Shown here: positions 22,601-37,600 of the stretch, piece by piece | How the letters are laid out: every line of letters starts with the position of its first letter | Numbering within the stretch: position 1 is the stretch's first letter | NCBI GenBank assembly: GCA_964017155.1 | Contig: OZ024854.1 | Coordinates: 46,082,423 to 46,146,422, forward strand | Reading direction: 5' to 3' | DNA length: 64,000 nucleotides | Origin: Oasisia sp. SBJ-2009 | Lineage: Eukaryota > Annelida > Polychaeta > Sabellida > Siboglinidae | Translations under genes and position numbers: made by a program | Notes under the pieces: model-generated | Told to the model about the DNA's origin: nothing | Databases searched by the model: none | Seen by the model: the letters and a program-made list of their open reading frames with translations, nothing else

Positions 22601-25600
22601 CTGATGTAAAACATACGTAAAATTCAGGCCCAAGTAAAAAAATGGTGCCGTCAGTTCACAATTTTTTTTAATTGCGTTTCTAATGGAGTGAATTCTTAGC
22701 AGTCAAACTAATGGAAAAACAAGGGCCAACAGAAACCCCTCCCATCTTACCATTAACTCTTAACTAATTTACCTTTGTTTTATAGATTTTCAAAGTTCAT
22801 ACTCTACGTGTTCAAAATTCAGAAAGCAACTTGTACTGCATAAGCTGTATTTTGATATGGGTAGTCACACATTTTCATATATTTATTATGTAATTCCGTT
22901 ACCGAAAAAGTACATAAAGTTTTCCTGAGAGCCAACAAGTGATCAAAATTAACAGTTACTTGAAATCCTCTTATTAGATGCACCCACGAATAGGTGAGAG
23001 TACACAATTTATGTGTGTCTTTTCTCATCTTGCGGGTATCATGGTAACGGAATTACATTTTGGTAACGGAATTACAATAACAGAATTACAAGTTTTTTTC
23101 TCTTGCACTATAAATCATAATAAGAAACTAATAATGGGACCTAAGTACATTAGAGGTCAGCACAGGCACTGGGACAATGTTTCAGTTAAATATGAATGGA
23201 ATCTTTGGACTTTATGAAAACTGTCCATGGATTCAGAAACATGCACTATTTGTAACATGTACTATCTGTAAAAAACGTGATACTACACGGAATGGCAGCA
23301 GTGATCCATATAAATCTACAAGATAGGCTAGATTATCTATCAAAGATCAGTTGCAGAATGTGTTCATGGACTTTCAAAGAAATTCTACACAGTATTTCTT
23401 TACCACATGGCTAAGGTTTATTGTCCAAGACTATGACTCCAATTGTTCTCTGGAGTGATATCGTGTGATCACATCCAATAAGTTTAACAAAGTTGCTGCC
23501 AGGACCTGTCAGAATATTTTACATGGATGCATCAACTAAGCCATGGTTGAATAAAAAATGATAAAGCTCATATGACTGTAATGAGATAAGTCTAATTCCC
23601 AACAATAAGCAGTTGCAAAGAGTCAGAGGGTAGTCGATTACATTGTTTGTGACTGTTATATATACTTCTTCAAAATTAAAACACTGAAATAATGAAGATA
23701 ACAAAGAAGACAACAGCATGGGTAATCAAACTTGAGAATACAGAAAAGACCTTGCCAAAATGTCTGGACTTAAAGTGGATGGTTGTAAAAAAAAGCAAAA
23801 TAAGTGTCTTCCCGGGTTTTTTAAACTAAGGTGACAAATTACTTGAAGTGTGTTGAACTATGTAAATTTATGTGGCCTGATGTTGAAGATATATTGACTG
23901 CCTCTACTGATAAAGATTGTGACATTCACATCCTCCCTGACCCACAGATGGACAGGAGTTCAATAACTGCTTTCGACTGATTTTGAGTTAAATGTGAAAT
24001 ACATCGCTGTACTGTTTGTACAATTATTGGCCAGTACAATTGTTATTTTTAGTAGAACATGAAGTTATGGTGTTCTGTAATCTTGCAGAAAAGAAAAAAT
24101 GAGCATCAATTATTATTTGATGTTTTATTCGAAAAATAGTCAGACTCGTAATTCCGTTACTATTGCATGTAATTCCGTTACCGATCAAAACCAGTTCACT
24201 ATAAAAAACAGTACATATATTATGAGTAAAATTCTATCCAATACAAGGTCATGTTATATGTCTATTTATTAATGCTAGTTGTTGGCCCTGGTAGATTGCA
24301 GATTTCAGACGATATGTCATGACATTTAATAAAAACTGATGTTCAAATTCTCTGAGTAATTCCGTTACCAAAATTAAAACAGCCATAATTTTGTAATTAT
24401 TTTACATTTCTTAACAGGTACCACTGGTACTTATAGGGTGTAGTGTGGACTTCAAACCATGTTTAAGTTTCTTTTGTAGATACATGCTGAATGGGAAAAT
24501 ATAACCATTTTAAACCAAAAAATATTGTGAATTGTAATTCCGTTACCGTGGAATTGCCCCTTACAGTTGTAGTCAAAAGAAATTTTCACAAATACTTTTC
24601 TCATATTATTACATTATAAATAGCAAAGCTCTAATGAAATAATGGTTTATTGAAACACATTTTTAGGTTAGCAAAATCAGATAAAGTACAGGTAGAAAAA
24701 AATAGAAAAAAGTATTGATATACATGTATGTTTTGATTTGCATCATCCATCTTCAGATATATCACAACACACATACTGGAAGGGCATGCCAGAATAACTG
24801 AGGATTTTATCAAATGTTTTGTCCTTTCAGGTTTGATAATAAGGAAGTGCTGGGAGATCGTATAACGATATCATGGTTTAAGGATCTCCGAAGAGCGCGT
24901 GCGCAAGGTAGATACAGAGGTAAACGTGGATCCAATTATCATCTCCAGTGTTGCATTATGGTTCGGTTCCTGTTCACTTTGGATCTATTGGTTTTGGATT
25001 ATGTTTCCTACAAACATCATCCACTTCTTACTAATGCTACAAGTGGCTTTCAGTGACTTTATAAGGTAAGTGCCTTGCCTGGGGAAATGAATAATTATTA
25101 AGAATTGTGATTATGTCATACGTAATATATTTTACAGTTTTATACTTGATAGCTTTTTAGAATAAAGTAAGTCTCAGGATTTCACACATAATGGCACTAG
25201 TGTTGCATTTCATAATTCAATCTATTAATATTTAGATAATGTAAAATTATTTAAAATGAAATTAGTTTTATGTTATCTTAGTACACAGTTGATTTTTTTA
25301 TTTGGAAGGAATACAATACATATCAATACATGCATTAATACGAACAGGGAAACATTGTGCTTTAATTTTGTAATGTTAATTACCAGATAAAATAAAAATG
25401 CTTGCTAGTATATCATTTGATTTAGAATACTGATAGTTTCCTGCTTAATTAAGATTTGTGTGTTTTACATTTTTTAAGTTGTGCCTTTCCAAGCCAAATC
25501 AACCTAAATCCAGGAATTTTCCCAAATGCCCATCTCCAGTTATGATGAAATGTCACCCATGTACGCACAAATGCTTATGGTTACTTTGGACCTTCTGGTT

Positions 25601-28600
25601 GAGTTGGTGTGGACTGACACACTTGTGTGTTTTGCTGATTGCATTGTTGGTATTAAATTCTTGGTTGACATTGGTTTATGTTCATACTTACTTTGTATGT
25701 AGCTGTCTGTTTTTTTTAGGTTTGCCAAGAAACATTTGCAGTCAGTATGATACATCATGTTGTCAACATAATCACTTGCTGAATATGTCGCTATATTTGT
25801 GTGTATTTTGATGTTTAGCTAAAGTTGAAGTCTACATAAATGTGCCCATACACACCTACAACATCGTATTCAAGGAGATGCAAAGCTTAAGGTATTTGTC
25901 TGTATGATAGACACATATTGTTTGATTTTCAACCAGTCACAGACTAACAAATGTTAAACATCTCACCGGTCACTGCACGTATACATATAGTCTTGTCACG
26001 CTGCCCAGCACTGATACCCCGCCCAGCACGTGCTATGTAGATGCTCCGGTAGTCCCACACAATGACACCACAGATATCTCACTCAGACCAGTTCTACCAC
26101 CTCTGTATCTTCACACAGTTGCAGACTTTAATCGTCATCGATGGGGAGGTTATTATGACCGAGACCAGCACTATTCATACAATCGGTGGCATCACAGCCC
26201 CATTGGTCGTAGCCGCCGCTATGAACGCAGCTCGTCGCGCAGTGCCAGTCGATCCCACAGTCGCAGTGCTAGCGGCAGTCGCAGCCGGAGTCGCAGCAGA
26301 GACAGGCATCATCACCGTAGCAACAGTGCCGACTCCCGCGAAAGTGGAAAGCGATCTGTAAGTAGCAAGTTGCACTGCCATTTTACTTTACCCTTGACAC
26401 TTAAGCTATCTATGCTAAGAAGGAATATTTATTTTAGCAACAGATAAACAGAAACAGTGAAATTATTGATATCATATCTATATAATGTAAATACAGACTG
26501 GGGTGAGAGTGTAAAGTGAAAACCCTGACATGTTGCAGCACTCTCGGGGGGGTTGTCGAAGTAAACACCACAAGTCGTCTCCGGTACACGACGACTCAAC
26601 GGATAAGGAAGCTGACCAGAGCAATCGTGGACGTAGTCATAAACCGACCAACAACAGTGATGACCGGTCACCGAGTGTTGAGAAGAAAGGCAGCAAGGAC
26701 AACAACCATGATGACAATGACAGACACATGGCTTGTAGTCGCAACAGTTTGGACAGAGCGTCAGATGCCGAAAACAGCATTGAGTCATCACCACCAAAGT
26801 CTTCAAAGTTTCTGAGAAGCGCTGTGACGACTGTTGAACCACCAGCAGAGAGTAGCAGCAGCAACAAAGGTTGGTGATTTAAGGTGTTGTATTTTAGGGG
26901 AGCACTTGCTGTATTCAACCAGCCAGGCAGAGATTTATTGCTCATGTTTACTGCTAGAATTGTTTGCTAGCTATAGGTTGCACCTGCAAGTAGGTCATAT
27001 GTTAGAGTTCTTTCTACATTTTCAAACATGAATTTAAATAATTTTAGTTTTGATGTACAATTTGTGACGTGTTCTAACGAAATGGGTCGTATGTCAGCGA
27101 ACTTGATTTCGAGAAAACACCGCATAAACATGCAACGATGATTTTCGACGATTTTCAGTTTTTGTCAACAAAGGATACTTTGGTATCTTTTTTGTCAATT
27201 GGCAATGCTTATTTCTCGTTTATACTTAGTACTTTTTATAGCCTTTTTAGACACACTACGTAACATTTCACGCTTGAATTTCGTAAAACAGAACCGATAA
27301 ATCGCACTAGTTATGTCGCGTTCTTTGGGTTTCCCTCAACGCATGGCGGACTTATTTGGTACCACAAGAAAGCACATGGTGCCCTCTTTCGGATTCTTGT
27401 AGAAATTCCCAATGACGTCAGTGTAAGCCAATAGCAGCCCGTAATGGAGAGGCCTATCTATGAATAAACTTCACTAGACGGCGTGATGGAACTGACAGCG
27501 GGCCCCTGATTGGCTTAGAACTGTTTGCGCAGGCGCAGTGCGCTCTCGCTAGCCGTAAACAACGTGGAATCCGATCGGGTCGCTGCTACAAAACATTGCT
27601 AAATACTCGGATTATATTGTAATAATTTCAGTGCACAGTTAGCATGAAATATCCTCGACGGCGAACATGCCTTGGGAGTTTATTTCGAATGCATGAAATG
27701 GAGTAATAGAAGCGAAATGGCCGATTTTAGATCGAAAATGTACTCGACCGTGTGCTTACTTGACCTCGAACTTCAAATGCGTTTTTCTCCGTTTGAAACT
27801 TTCTACCCTAGGCATGTTCAGGGTCCAATAACTTTGGCTGTGTGTGAGATATGTCCGAAATGTTTACACCGTTGGAAAGATTAATACATATTCTTTCCAA
27901 TGGTGTGACTAACTCAATTTTGTTGTTGTTGACAAACGACCCATTTTGTTAGAACACGTCACATTTTATGATTATGACTGCTGTGAATTAGCAGTATTTT
28001 AAATAGTTGGGCCTATCTTTGATGATGACTAAATATGAATGATCTTAGGGCAAAACATAATATATTCATTTTGTATGTTTTTAGAAAAACTCACTTTTGT
28101 GTTTCACCGAGAGCCTAATAAAAAATTATAAGAGGTTGGAATATAATGTAACAAATCAAAAGAAAACAGTAGCATAGACTTTTTTGCAGATTTATACATG
28201 ACTGAACACTGAAAAGTTTAATAGATGTTTAGGTGCAATGCCTACCCCTTGCCTGTCAATGAAATTGTTTATAAGCTTTCTAGCAGCATCGCGAACAGCT
28301 CCGATACCCTATTATCGCTCATCGCATACGTTCCAGTTGTTTTGTAGTACAAAGTGCAATCCTTACACATCTATACAAATAATGGCCATCCATACATCTA
28401 CACTACATGTGCATGTTTGTAAATGTATGTACTCTAGATAAGCATTACTATTTGAGTACATTAGACATGTAAATGAACAAAAATTGTTTTAACAGACGAT
28501 CGATGGCATGCTTATTTAAATTCGCTTCCTGTCATGCCTATGTCACCATGACTCAGTCTGGCTCACAAATAATAAATGCAGTGTTAAGTTTTGCATGTAA

Positions 28601-31600
28601 AGATAAAGTTTGTTGTGTAATAAAATAATAGCATGCAGATGCTGCTGCTTTTCATGCAAGGGATTATTTGCAACATCTGATACATATCAGAACAAATATG
28701 CTAATGTTATACCTAGAACACAAGTAAATTACTTAATTTTATATTTATTGATCCATGACAATATTTTCTTTGTTATATATACACTGTATATGCACACAGT
28801 GCATTTTTCATACGCATAAACAAAGGCCCCCCACAGCCCCTCCGCCCATTCCAGAATGTCTGTCCCCCTGATGAGGTGACACCCCCAATGTAGGGACACT
28901 TGCTTGGAACCAGTAGTGTCTGCTGAAGAGGGGGACTACTGTATTATAAAAATGCAACAAAGTGGGCACTGTTATTTTGCGCAGGTCTAAGGGCTGGCTA
29001 AAATTTGTATATTGCATAATTATTTTTTTTTACATTGATGTGTGAGTTTGGTATTGTACTAATGCAAAGGGTGTGTAAACAAATGTCTCATCCATGCATA
29101 GGTCAAATTTCAGAAATGGCATTTATCACATTTTGTCATGAACTCCTCCATATGTACAAACTGAAGAAGTTGAACTGCCTTTGCGTGATCATTCACATCC
29201 TGTGCAGATCATAGTACTGTATGAAGTGTTTTTGTTGAAGTGTTGGACGCGGGCGGTGACCAGAAGTTAGAATACACCACCAGCTACCCGCAGCAGCAGC
29301 AGCGCTACCAGAACGCTCGCTACTACAGCGAAGACAGCCCACCCCCAGAGAAAACTACAGAGGTGGCAGCAAAACGCCGTAAAGATAACCGCTACAACAA
29401 CGAATTCAACCGATGTTACGAAGGTTACGAGAGGACTGAAGGTGACACGGCAGACAGGTTTGTAAAGAATTGTTTATAACATTTTGTGACTTCACATTTC
29501 AACTAGGCATGTGATCTCAAGCTGCTCTTGCTAGGTTTGTTGAGAATATCAGCCATTTTTGTGCTCCATTTTCACATGGTAATCGTGACCTATAAAACCA
29601 GTTTGTATCAAAAATAAATATTCAGTGGCTAATATTTATTGGAAGCATGTTTCAACATAGCTAAACTTCAGGTTACAGTCACCCTTTAAGGTCACCTTTG
29701 GACAGTCTAAAATAATTTCTATAATAGTAACATTAGTATTAAAATGGTCGCCTCGGTGCTCGTTTCATTGATCCAGTCCCAAATGAATAGGATGGTTCCC
29801 TGTACCAGAAAAATCAAAGGCACAGATCACATTTGAATAAAATAGTCATTAATTTTTTTGTAGCCCTGAACATAAAAGGGGTTCTGGCAAAAGTGAGGAG
29901 TGCGAGACCGTTGCAGACAGTCCAGACTCCCCGCCCCTGCTGTCAAACAGAGACAACAGGTATGTTGACTGTGTGCCTTAACAGAATGTATATTATTTAT
30001 TTGGTATAACACAATAGTTTCAATTTCACTCGTGTCTCACCGGAAAAGTGTAACTGAATTGTGTTTTCAAAATAAATTTATAAGTGTTATTTGCAGTGAT
30101 AACTCGGTCATTTAAGCAGTTGATATATGCATAATTATCAAGTTTTCACTGTATAATTGAATATAAGTACCAATGTTACACTGGATTTTTTACATATTAT
30201 ATTTTAAGGAGTTACTTTTAAGCATTCTAACATGAATTTAATCATATTTTAGTGTTGATGTACATATGTAATTCTCTGTGGACCTGTTCCGATGTGGAAC
30301 CTACAGCACTGCTAGATGGTGCTGAGGTGCCACTCGGGCCTGTGAATATTCGCATTTTTTACGTGTGCTCACTGTTTATTTAAATTTTATTGTTTTCTTT
30401 GAGTTGCTGTAGACTCCAACTGTTAAACTGTAAGACATATTTACAATGTGTGTTACCAAATGTTGAATATAATGAATGAATGTGGCGTAACGGGACGCTG
30501 GCGGTAGACGGCACACAGCCCTAAATCACTTTCTGCGTTGATAAAATGAATTCATTCGTCAATTAATAAATTCGTTTTAGTTTTGAAGATGTGGAATGTG
30601 TTTACGATGTTTATGCACGTCTGAAATGTGAACTGAGGAAACGTGATGCGAGAGTTACTTGAATAAAATGGGAATTGTTTCAGCAAGCTAGGACTGATGA
30701 AAGTCATACATGTCACGCATATGATGGTGTCTGTCTCACATTTCTGATGCTAGAACATTATTTCAAGATTGCTTGTAATGTCTATTTTTTCTACGCGTTT
30801 CATTCTTTCATGTGTATTTTTAATTAACTCAACTAGTGTATAATTTTTACTATTTATTAATTAATAGTTTACTAGTTCACATATATTAATTTTTTTATTA
30901 ATTACAATTTACACAAATATTGTATTGCCGCAGTTATTTATTATTTATTAACTACTATGTATAATATTATATACTTATTTATTCTGCAATTGCCTACATA
31001 GGTATTTTATATACAATCTAAAATATCTATACATAGTATTACATACATGTATCAATTATTTTTTCGTGACTACATTGACATATAAATTACAGCTGTGACA
31101 TCTCTGATTAATTTTACTTTCTCTAGTTCAGTTTTCGTTCAACAATGATTTAGCTATAGGTATTCATATGATTTTACTTGTACTTTTGTAATAATATTTA
31201 ATTCTTATAATTTGTTAACTACTGTTGTAAACACTTCTGAACAGAGTTTGTACTTTGGATTTTAGTGTCTAAATAAAGTACTTTATTATTATTATTATTA
31301 TTAGAGCAACCACACTTTAAAAAGAAAGGTGTTACCTATATGCTGCACTCGCAGGATCAGTAGTTTGAACCCTACCTGTCATACAGCCAATATAGCAGGT
31401 TAACTTGACGAGAACACCTTGTCTCAGCATAATTGATGCAATACATTGTTCAAGCAAACAGGGGATACGTTTCAGTAATTTATTGACATTATTGTAGCAT
31501 GAGATGATGAAACACCTAAACATGAGTATTGCTTTGCCTGCAGAAGGTTTGCAACCTGGTGTGAATATATACATTACCGTTCCATGGATTGATGGGACAA

Positions 31601-34600
31601 TCAACTGTGAATATTGCTAAGTGTCTATATGTCATGTCAGCTGTATACTATATTTACAAAGTGTTGAGCCTACAGTATACTGCGAGCAATAAACTATAAC
31701 TAGATACAACTACAAATGTTTGAGTATTTCGACAACATTTATTGACCGAAAATACAGCTAGAGAACTGTTGACAAGTCTAGTTTCCAGCTGATGAAAACT
31801 AACACATTGTCAGGCAGTGTAATTACTGTCTTGCATGTATTATTTTATATAGGTATAAATGTATACGCGTAATAATAATAAAAAAAATGTACTGGCGTGG
31901 GCAATATGCAAGGTACATGTTAAATGATGTGGAAACAAGGTATCATACACCACGTTAAAACGTAAGATTTCTGTAATTAAGTACCACAAATTTCGACCTG
32001 CTCTGAATATTCTGGATGCCCCCTCCCTCCGCAGGCACAAATACAACTTGACAGGTTACATGGAATAAAAGCCCTACTATTGACAGGAAATCCTCACGAG
32101 ATTGCATCAGTCCCAATTAATGTTTTTAATTTATAATCCATCATCTTGAAATGAGCCTTACTGTTGTGTTATCAGTGTAGTGTTGGCATCTGTAATTTTC
32201 TGTCTGGCTCAGCCTTGTATCGACTAATTGCTATCACCCAAGCATTATATTTCCCTTTCTATTTGGGCAAATGTATGCCTGCCCTTACCGCTAAATCCGT
32301 GAGCAGAACAGGCATTTAAGTGGCAGTAGATGTCTTATTTATTATTTGTACATGCAGGCATGACTGACTTGTTCTGAAAACCGGAAGTAGCAAGCAGGCT
32401 CGATATGACCTGCCACCTGGTAGATAACTGCATGTACTGTAAGTATCCCTTTGAGGTCACCTACAGTGCTGCCATCGTTCAGGGAATGCACTTCAGCCTC
32501 AACCCCGACTTTCTTGTTGACCAGCCTGTGCCTATTACGGTCAGCTTTGATGGTACATGGCAAAAGTGAGGGCACACTTCCATGTAAGGTGTGGCTGTGC
32601 TGCTGCGGTCATTGGAATTGTCACGGGTCTAGTCGTAGACTATGTTGTGCTTTCAACGTACTACCATAGATGCAGTTAAAGCGCAGTGAATTTCAAGGAC
32701 AATCAGGTGCCTTCTATGCCTGGTACAAGGGACACAAGGAGGACTGCTCCATTAACTATGCTGGCAGCTCCAACGCTATGGAGCTGGAGGCAGCCAAGTG
32801 ACTTTGGAGTTCGCTTTCCCTTGGCCTTGCCTACACCGGCCTGGTTGGTGATGTGGACTCCGTCGTCGTCAAAGTTCAAGCGTGGAGATACTCAAAGAAG
32901 ACTGTGAACCATGCCCACAAGAGGATGGGAACAGCTCTCCTGGAGCTCACTAAGACCCAGAAGCTTGGTGGACGTGGCTGCAGGAGGCTTATCAAGGACA
33001 AAGCCATTATATTGCAGCATTACCATCGCTATGCAATCACAGCAGACAACGGACGAGACATTGACTCTATGCGGAACAGGATATGGGCCACCCTGTACCA
33101 CTGCATGAGCACGGATGAGGAGCCACATCACACACGCTGCCCACAAGGAGTTGACTCTTGGCGGTTCCACCAACAGGCACTTGCCAGAGATGATGATCCT
33201 CCATCTCACCCTGAGCATGTCAAGCATGCACTGGACCATGATGTCGCTGAAGCAATAGTGCCAGTGCACAAGCACACGAGTTCTTCAGGGCCATAAATGG
33301 TACATTTTCAGTTTGCTTATTTTTTGGTAAACTGAACTATTTATGTAATTTTGTATAGACATATCTTTGGGTAAAGAGGTAATACACAAGAAATTTGAAT
33401 TTGATTGCATGTTTCTAGGGGAACTTCCTGGCCTCCCTAAAAAGCTAAATGTTCACATCTGCCCGGTCTTGCCTAGCATGATTTGTGTATTTGCCAAGTT
33501 GTATATTCCTGGACTTGTGTGTTCGCTGACCCTGTCAGGTTCTAACTGTCAACTGTTGGTGAACTCTAACATGTGACTGATCTATTAGTCGCTAGCTGAT
33601 GCTTATGTCACCGACACATTAGATCCAAGTTACACTGAAAAGTTGCCACTTAATATTATCACAGTGTACAAGGTAACCTGAATTTTGATAGGGAAGACTA
33701 GTTGAAAATGCCTGCAATATATGTTTTTATTGGATTAATTGTCATAACTAAGAAGATAATTAGTAATAACTTTGTTGATAACATTTATAAATAATTTTGT
33801 TTTGTGAACTTACTCAGGTTCACTGTATCTGTGACACTTGACAAATGTTTGCTGTCCACAAAGCATGTAACCAGAGATAGCCAGAGCAGTGTAAATTCAT
33901 CATAACCCATTTACAAACTTGAAAGATGTGCTGTCAGAATAACAACACACTGAATACAGGACTCCGAGTGATTCACTGTTGAAACTATTAAACTGGCTGC
34001 TACTACCAGAGCACGTGAAATATAGACAGTCACAGTTGGTATTCAACGCAGTGAATGGTTTGGCTCCGGACTATAATGTGTTTTCTAATCGGTCTCAAAC
34101 ATTTCAACCAGAACAACCTGGCCAAATATAAGAGGGGACTTGTATGTTAATGGCTATGGCAGTTAATGGCGCACAAATATGGAATAACTTAGATGTAGAC
34201 ATAAGAAACTAAACTGTTTATGTGTGTTTGAGAAGGCATATATGCAGAATGTATTAGACAACAGTGACGCATGATGAAATGAACAGTTTTACTAAATGTT
34301 TTTATTAATTTATACATCTTATTAATTTATTTCATTATTTATTAATGCTATTTATCTTATTTGATCACTTGTACAATTCTATATTAAATAGTTATTCATT
34401 ATATTTTAACTGCATTACACAATTTAATAGGGAAACTAGTATACCAAATATCTACGTTATGTTCTATGTACAGTTGAGTTAGGAGATAACATTTTATAAG
34501 GTTATTGTGAATAAGTAATATTTATTATTATTATGCATATTGAGCATAACAGGATAAGTTTTCTGATTTTGCAGTCATTTTCCATTATAGTGCCACACAA

Positions 34601-37600
34601 GAAATCTGTATTTGGTTGAATCCTTCTGGAGATATCTCGTTGCCACTCAAAATGCATTTTTATGGTGTGCCTATTTTTTTCTCTCAAAAACTAGTAATAT
34701 TTTCTCAAGTGTTGTATTGACAGAATTTGACACTGCATGTTGCAATGTCACTATGAATCATCAAAATCACATTACAAAAAGCAAACTACTTCATGGCTTC
34801 TTGGCCCAGTTTTCTCTTCCACATCAGTTGTAAAGTTGATGTAAAAGTATTGAACAGTAATGAGTATGTGAAACATGCACACAAGGATCTACCATGCCAT
34901 ATCCAAAACAGTGACAAGTAGTTGACGGAGACAGCTGTGTCCTGAGCAGAACCAGGTAATAGGTGTTTTTGATTTACGTAAATATGTTTTGCTATTTGCA
35001 GCAGGGTATCTTATTGTGTATCATTGTATGCTAACAATAATTTACAGTCCAGAATAGGTCACAAATATATGCATAACCAATTGATTATTAGTCTTGTAAA
35101 CAGAGCGATGTGATTAGAGTGTTTCTCCTGAGTAAGACTATGTGCGAGGTGGTAGGATGCTGAGCACCGAAGGCGTGAGGTGACACTGGCTCTGGGGGCA
35201 TGGGCACCCATAACTATAATATATATATCCTTCAAAAGGGTGCATTCTGAAGGCTATTTTAACCCATTCCCTGTTATAAAGATGGGAAACAAATGCATAG
35301 CTACAAGGTAGCAGCATGTAAACATGTTGCAAGAAATAGCTGAAATGGTAATTTGAGCATGTTTTGAATGAGATGGCTTAGACAAACAGCGAGGCTCATC
35401 ATAGTTATAGCAGGGAAAACACTGGGTTAAGTATGTGATCAGTTACAACTGTGAATTATACACATAGTTGTCAAATAGGATATATACACACCTATATATC
35501 TTGTGTGTATATATAACATAAAACACTGATACATACAACTTGCCAGCAGCAAATATTATAAATGTTTACAAAAGCCCAATACCTGTTAAAGGACAAAAAA
35601 GGCTACGGTTTCGTGTCATACACCTAATAGAGTTTATACAAAGTAACAATTTCCACATACACTCAATTTTTTAACGTCAGCGGTTTACTCAGAATGTGAC
35701 TTTAAAGTATAAAATTCTAACGAAATCCACGATGATCTAGATGCCGCCATAGGTGAAGGGTTAATGTTAAATATGTGTGTCTATGTTGTGGACTATACGC
35801 CAGTAGTCATGCGTAGTAATACACGTTATAGCCGTGACGTAGTTGTGAGTAGTGATACACGGATATGCAAATAAAGTTCAGTTGAGTGCTATCCCCAAGA
35901 ACCACGTGTGTGTTTTACTTTGATGTCTGAATATACAACAGATAATTGGCGATGAGACGGATGGGATGGTACTAACTCATCGAAAGTTCGAACTTGTTTG
36001 ATTCGAAGAAACTGTAAGTGAAACAGTTGTTAAATTTTATGTTAAGCTGTAAGTGTAACAGCCGAAGAAGACGCACGTAGACAAGCATGGCAGACTTCAC
36101 TGGGCTAATGGCGCCTAAGCTCTGCCTTGCTGGGACGAATGCCAGGGAAAGTTGGCTGATTTTTAAGCAGCAATTTACTATGTATTTGCTGGCGTCAGGG
36201 AGCACCGAAAAGAGTCACGCAGAGAAGATTGCGATGCTGTTGACATTCGGTGGGGCGGAATTGTTGTCGATTTTCAATTCGTTCGATTATAACATCGAAG
36301 GAGCGGCAGCAGAGATACCGACGGTGAAAGTAGTGCTCGACCGTTTCGACAGCTACTTTGTGCCGAGAACGAACGAACTAATCGATCGATACAGGTTTCG
36401 GTCGTGTAAACAATCGTACGACGAGACGACGGCGTCGTACATTGCACGTCTGCACAATTTGGCGAAGACGTGCAATTTCGGTGACGAGAAGGAAAACAAT
36501 CTACGTGACCAACTCGTCTACGGATGCCACGATGACAGTCTCTGGGAGAAATTATTCCGCGAGGAGACGTTGACCTTACAGCGTGCAAGTCAGATCGCCA
36601 CAGCCCACGAGGCAGCACGTCAGAACATGAACTTGTTCCGTGGACAAACGCACGATGCACCAGCGGGAGCGGCTGCTAGTAACGAAGGTCAAGGCCGAGA
36701 AATCACAGCGCGGCAGCACGGAGTCAGATATGCGACGGGTCGTTCGAGGAAAGCGACAATCCCAAGTGCGGTGTAAGTTCTGTGGCCGGGAACATCCGTT
36801 CGATCGTAAAGAGTGTCCAGCGTTCGGGAAGCGTTGCCACATTTGTGGACAGAATAATCACTTCGCGAAAATGTGTGAATCACCGAAGAAACGGGAGCGG
36901 GACAGACATAAAAACAGTGATGCTCAGCCGCAGCGACAGCGCCCTGTGTACACGGTGACAGTTGACAGTGACACTCAGTTGCCCAGTGAAAACATTTCAA
37001 ATCTTTTGGATGTGCATGGACAGGGTAGTAAGTCTAACTGTGTTATGAATGTTGATGCATCTGCCATCATTGTACATCCTACTGTGAATAATGTTGTCTT
37101 AGCTATGGAGGTTGACACAGGGTCGGCAGTGTCTATGATTCCTGTGCATGTGTATGAGTCACAATTTGTCAGCTCCAGCGTAGCAACAAAGTGTTTCGCA
37201 GTTTCACAGGTGAATCAGTCCCATGTAAAGGCATGTTTAGGGTGCATGTACAGTACAAGACAGACAGTGTAGTTCTGTGGTTGTATGTCGTCCCGGGTAG
37301 CAAACATGTACTATTTGGGAGAGACTGGCTAGAGGCCATTAGACTGGACTGGGCAGGGATCAAGTTTCGCCCTGTGTCCGGGTCAGTGTGCATGTCACAT
37401 CAGAGTGAGCTAGAGGAGCTAGCTAGTAAACACCAGGGGTTGTTTGATGGAAAACTAGGTTTGCTAAAAGGGATCAAAGCACGCATTGAAATGGTAGATG
37501 GTGCTAACCCTGTGTACACTAAACCGTAACGGGTTCCCTATGCTCTGCGACCAAAAGTCGAGCAAGAGTGAGACAGGCTTGAGAAAGCCGGGGTAATTAC

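Noticed and set aside
24814..25056. 80-codon ORF as a stand-alone gene
   Set aside because: Its first half is exon 3 of the periphilin-like gene and the rest runs past the donor at 24920.
25458..25811. 117-codon Leu/Cys-rich ORF
   Set aside because: Lies in intron 3, compositionally T-rich, no homology seen.
26062..26361. 99-codon Ala/Val-rich ORF
   Set aside because: Out-of-frame shadow of RS-rich exon 4, whose frame is fixed by splice phases on both sides.
36776..36776. Programmed gag-pol frameshift in the Gypsy element
   Set aside because: No recognised slippery site, and several clear lesions elsewhere make a simple indel equally likely.
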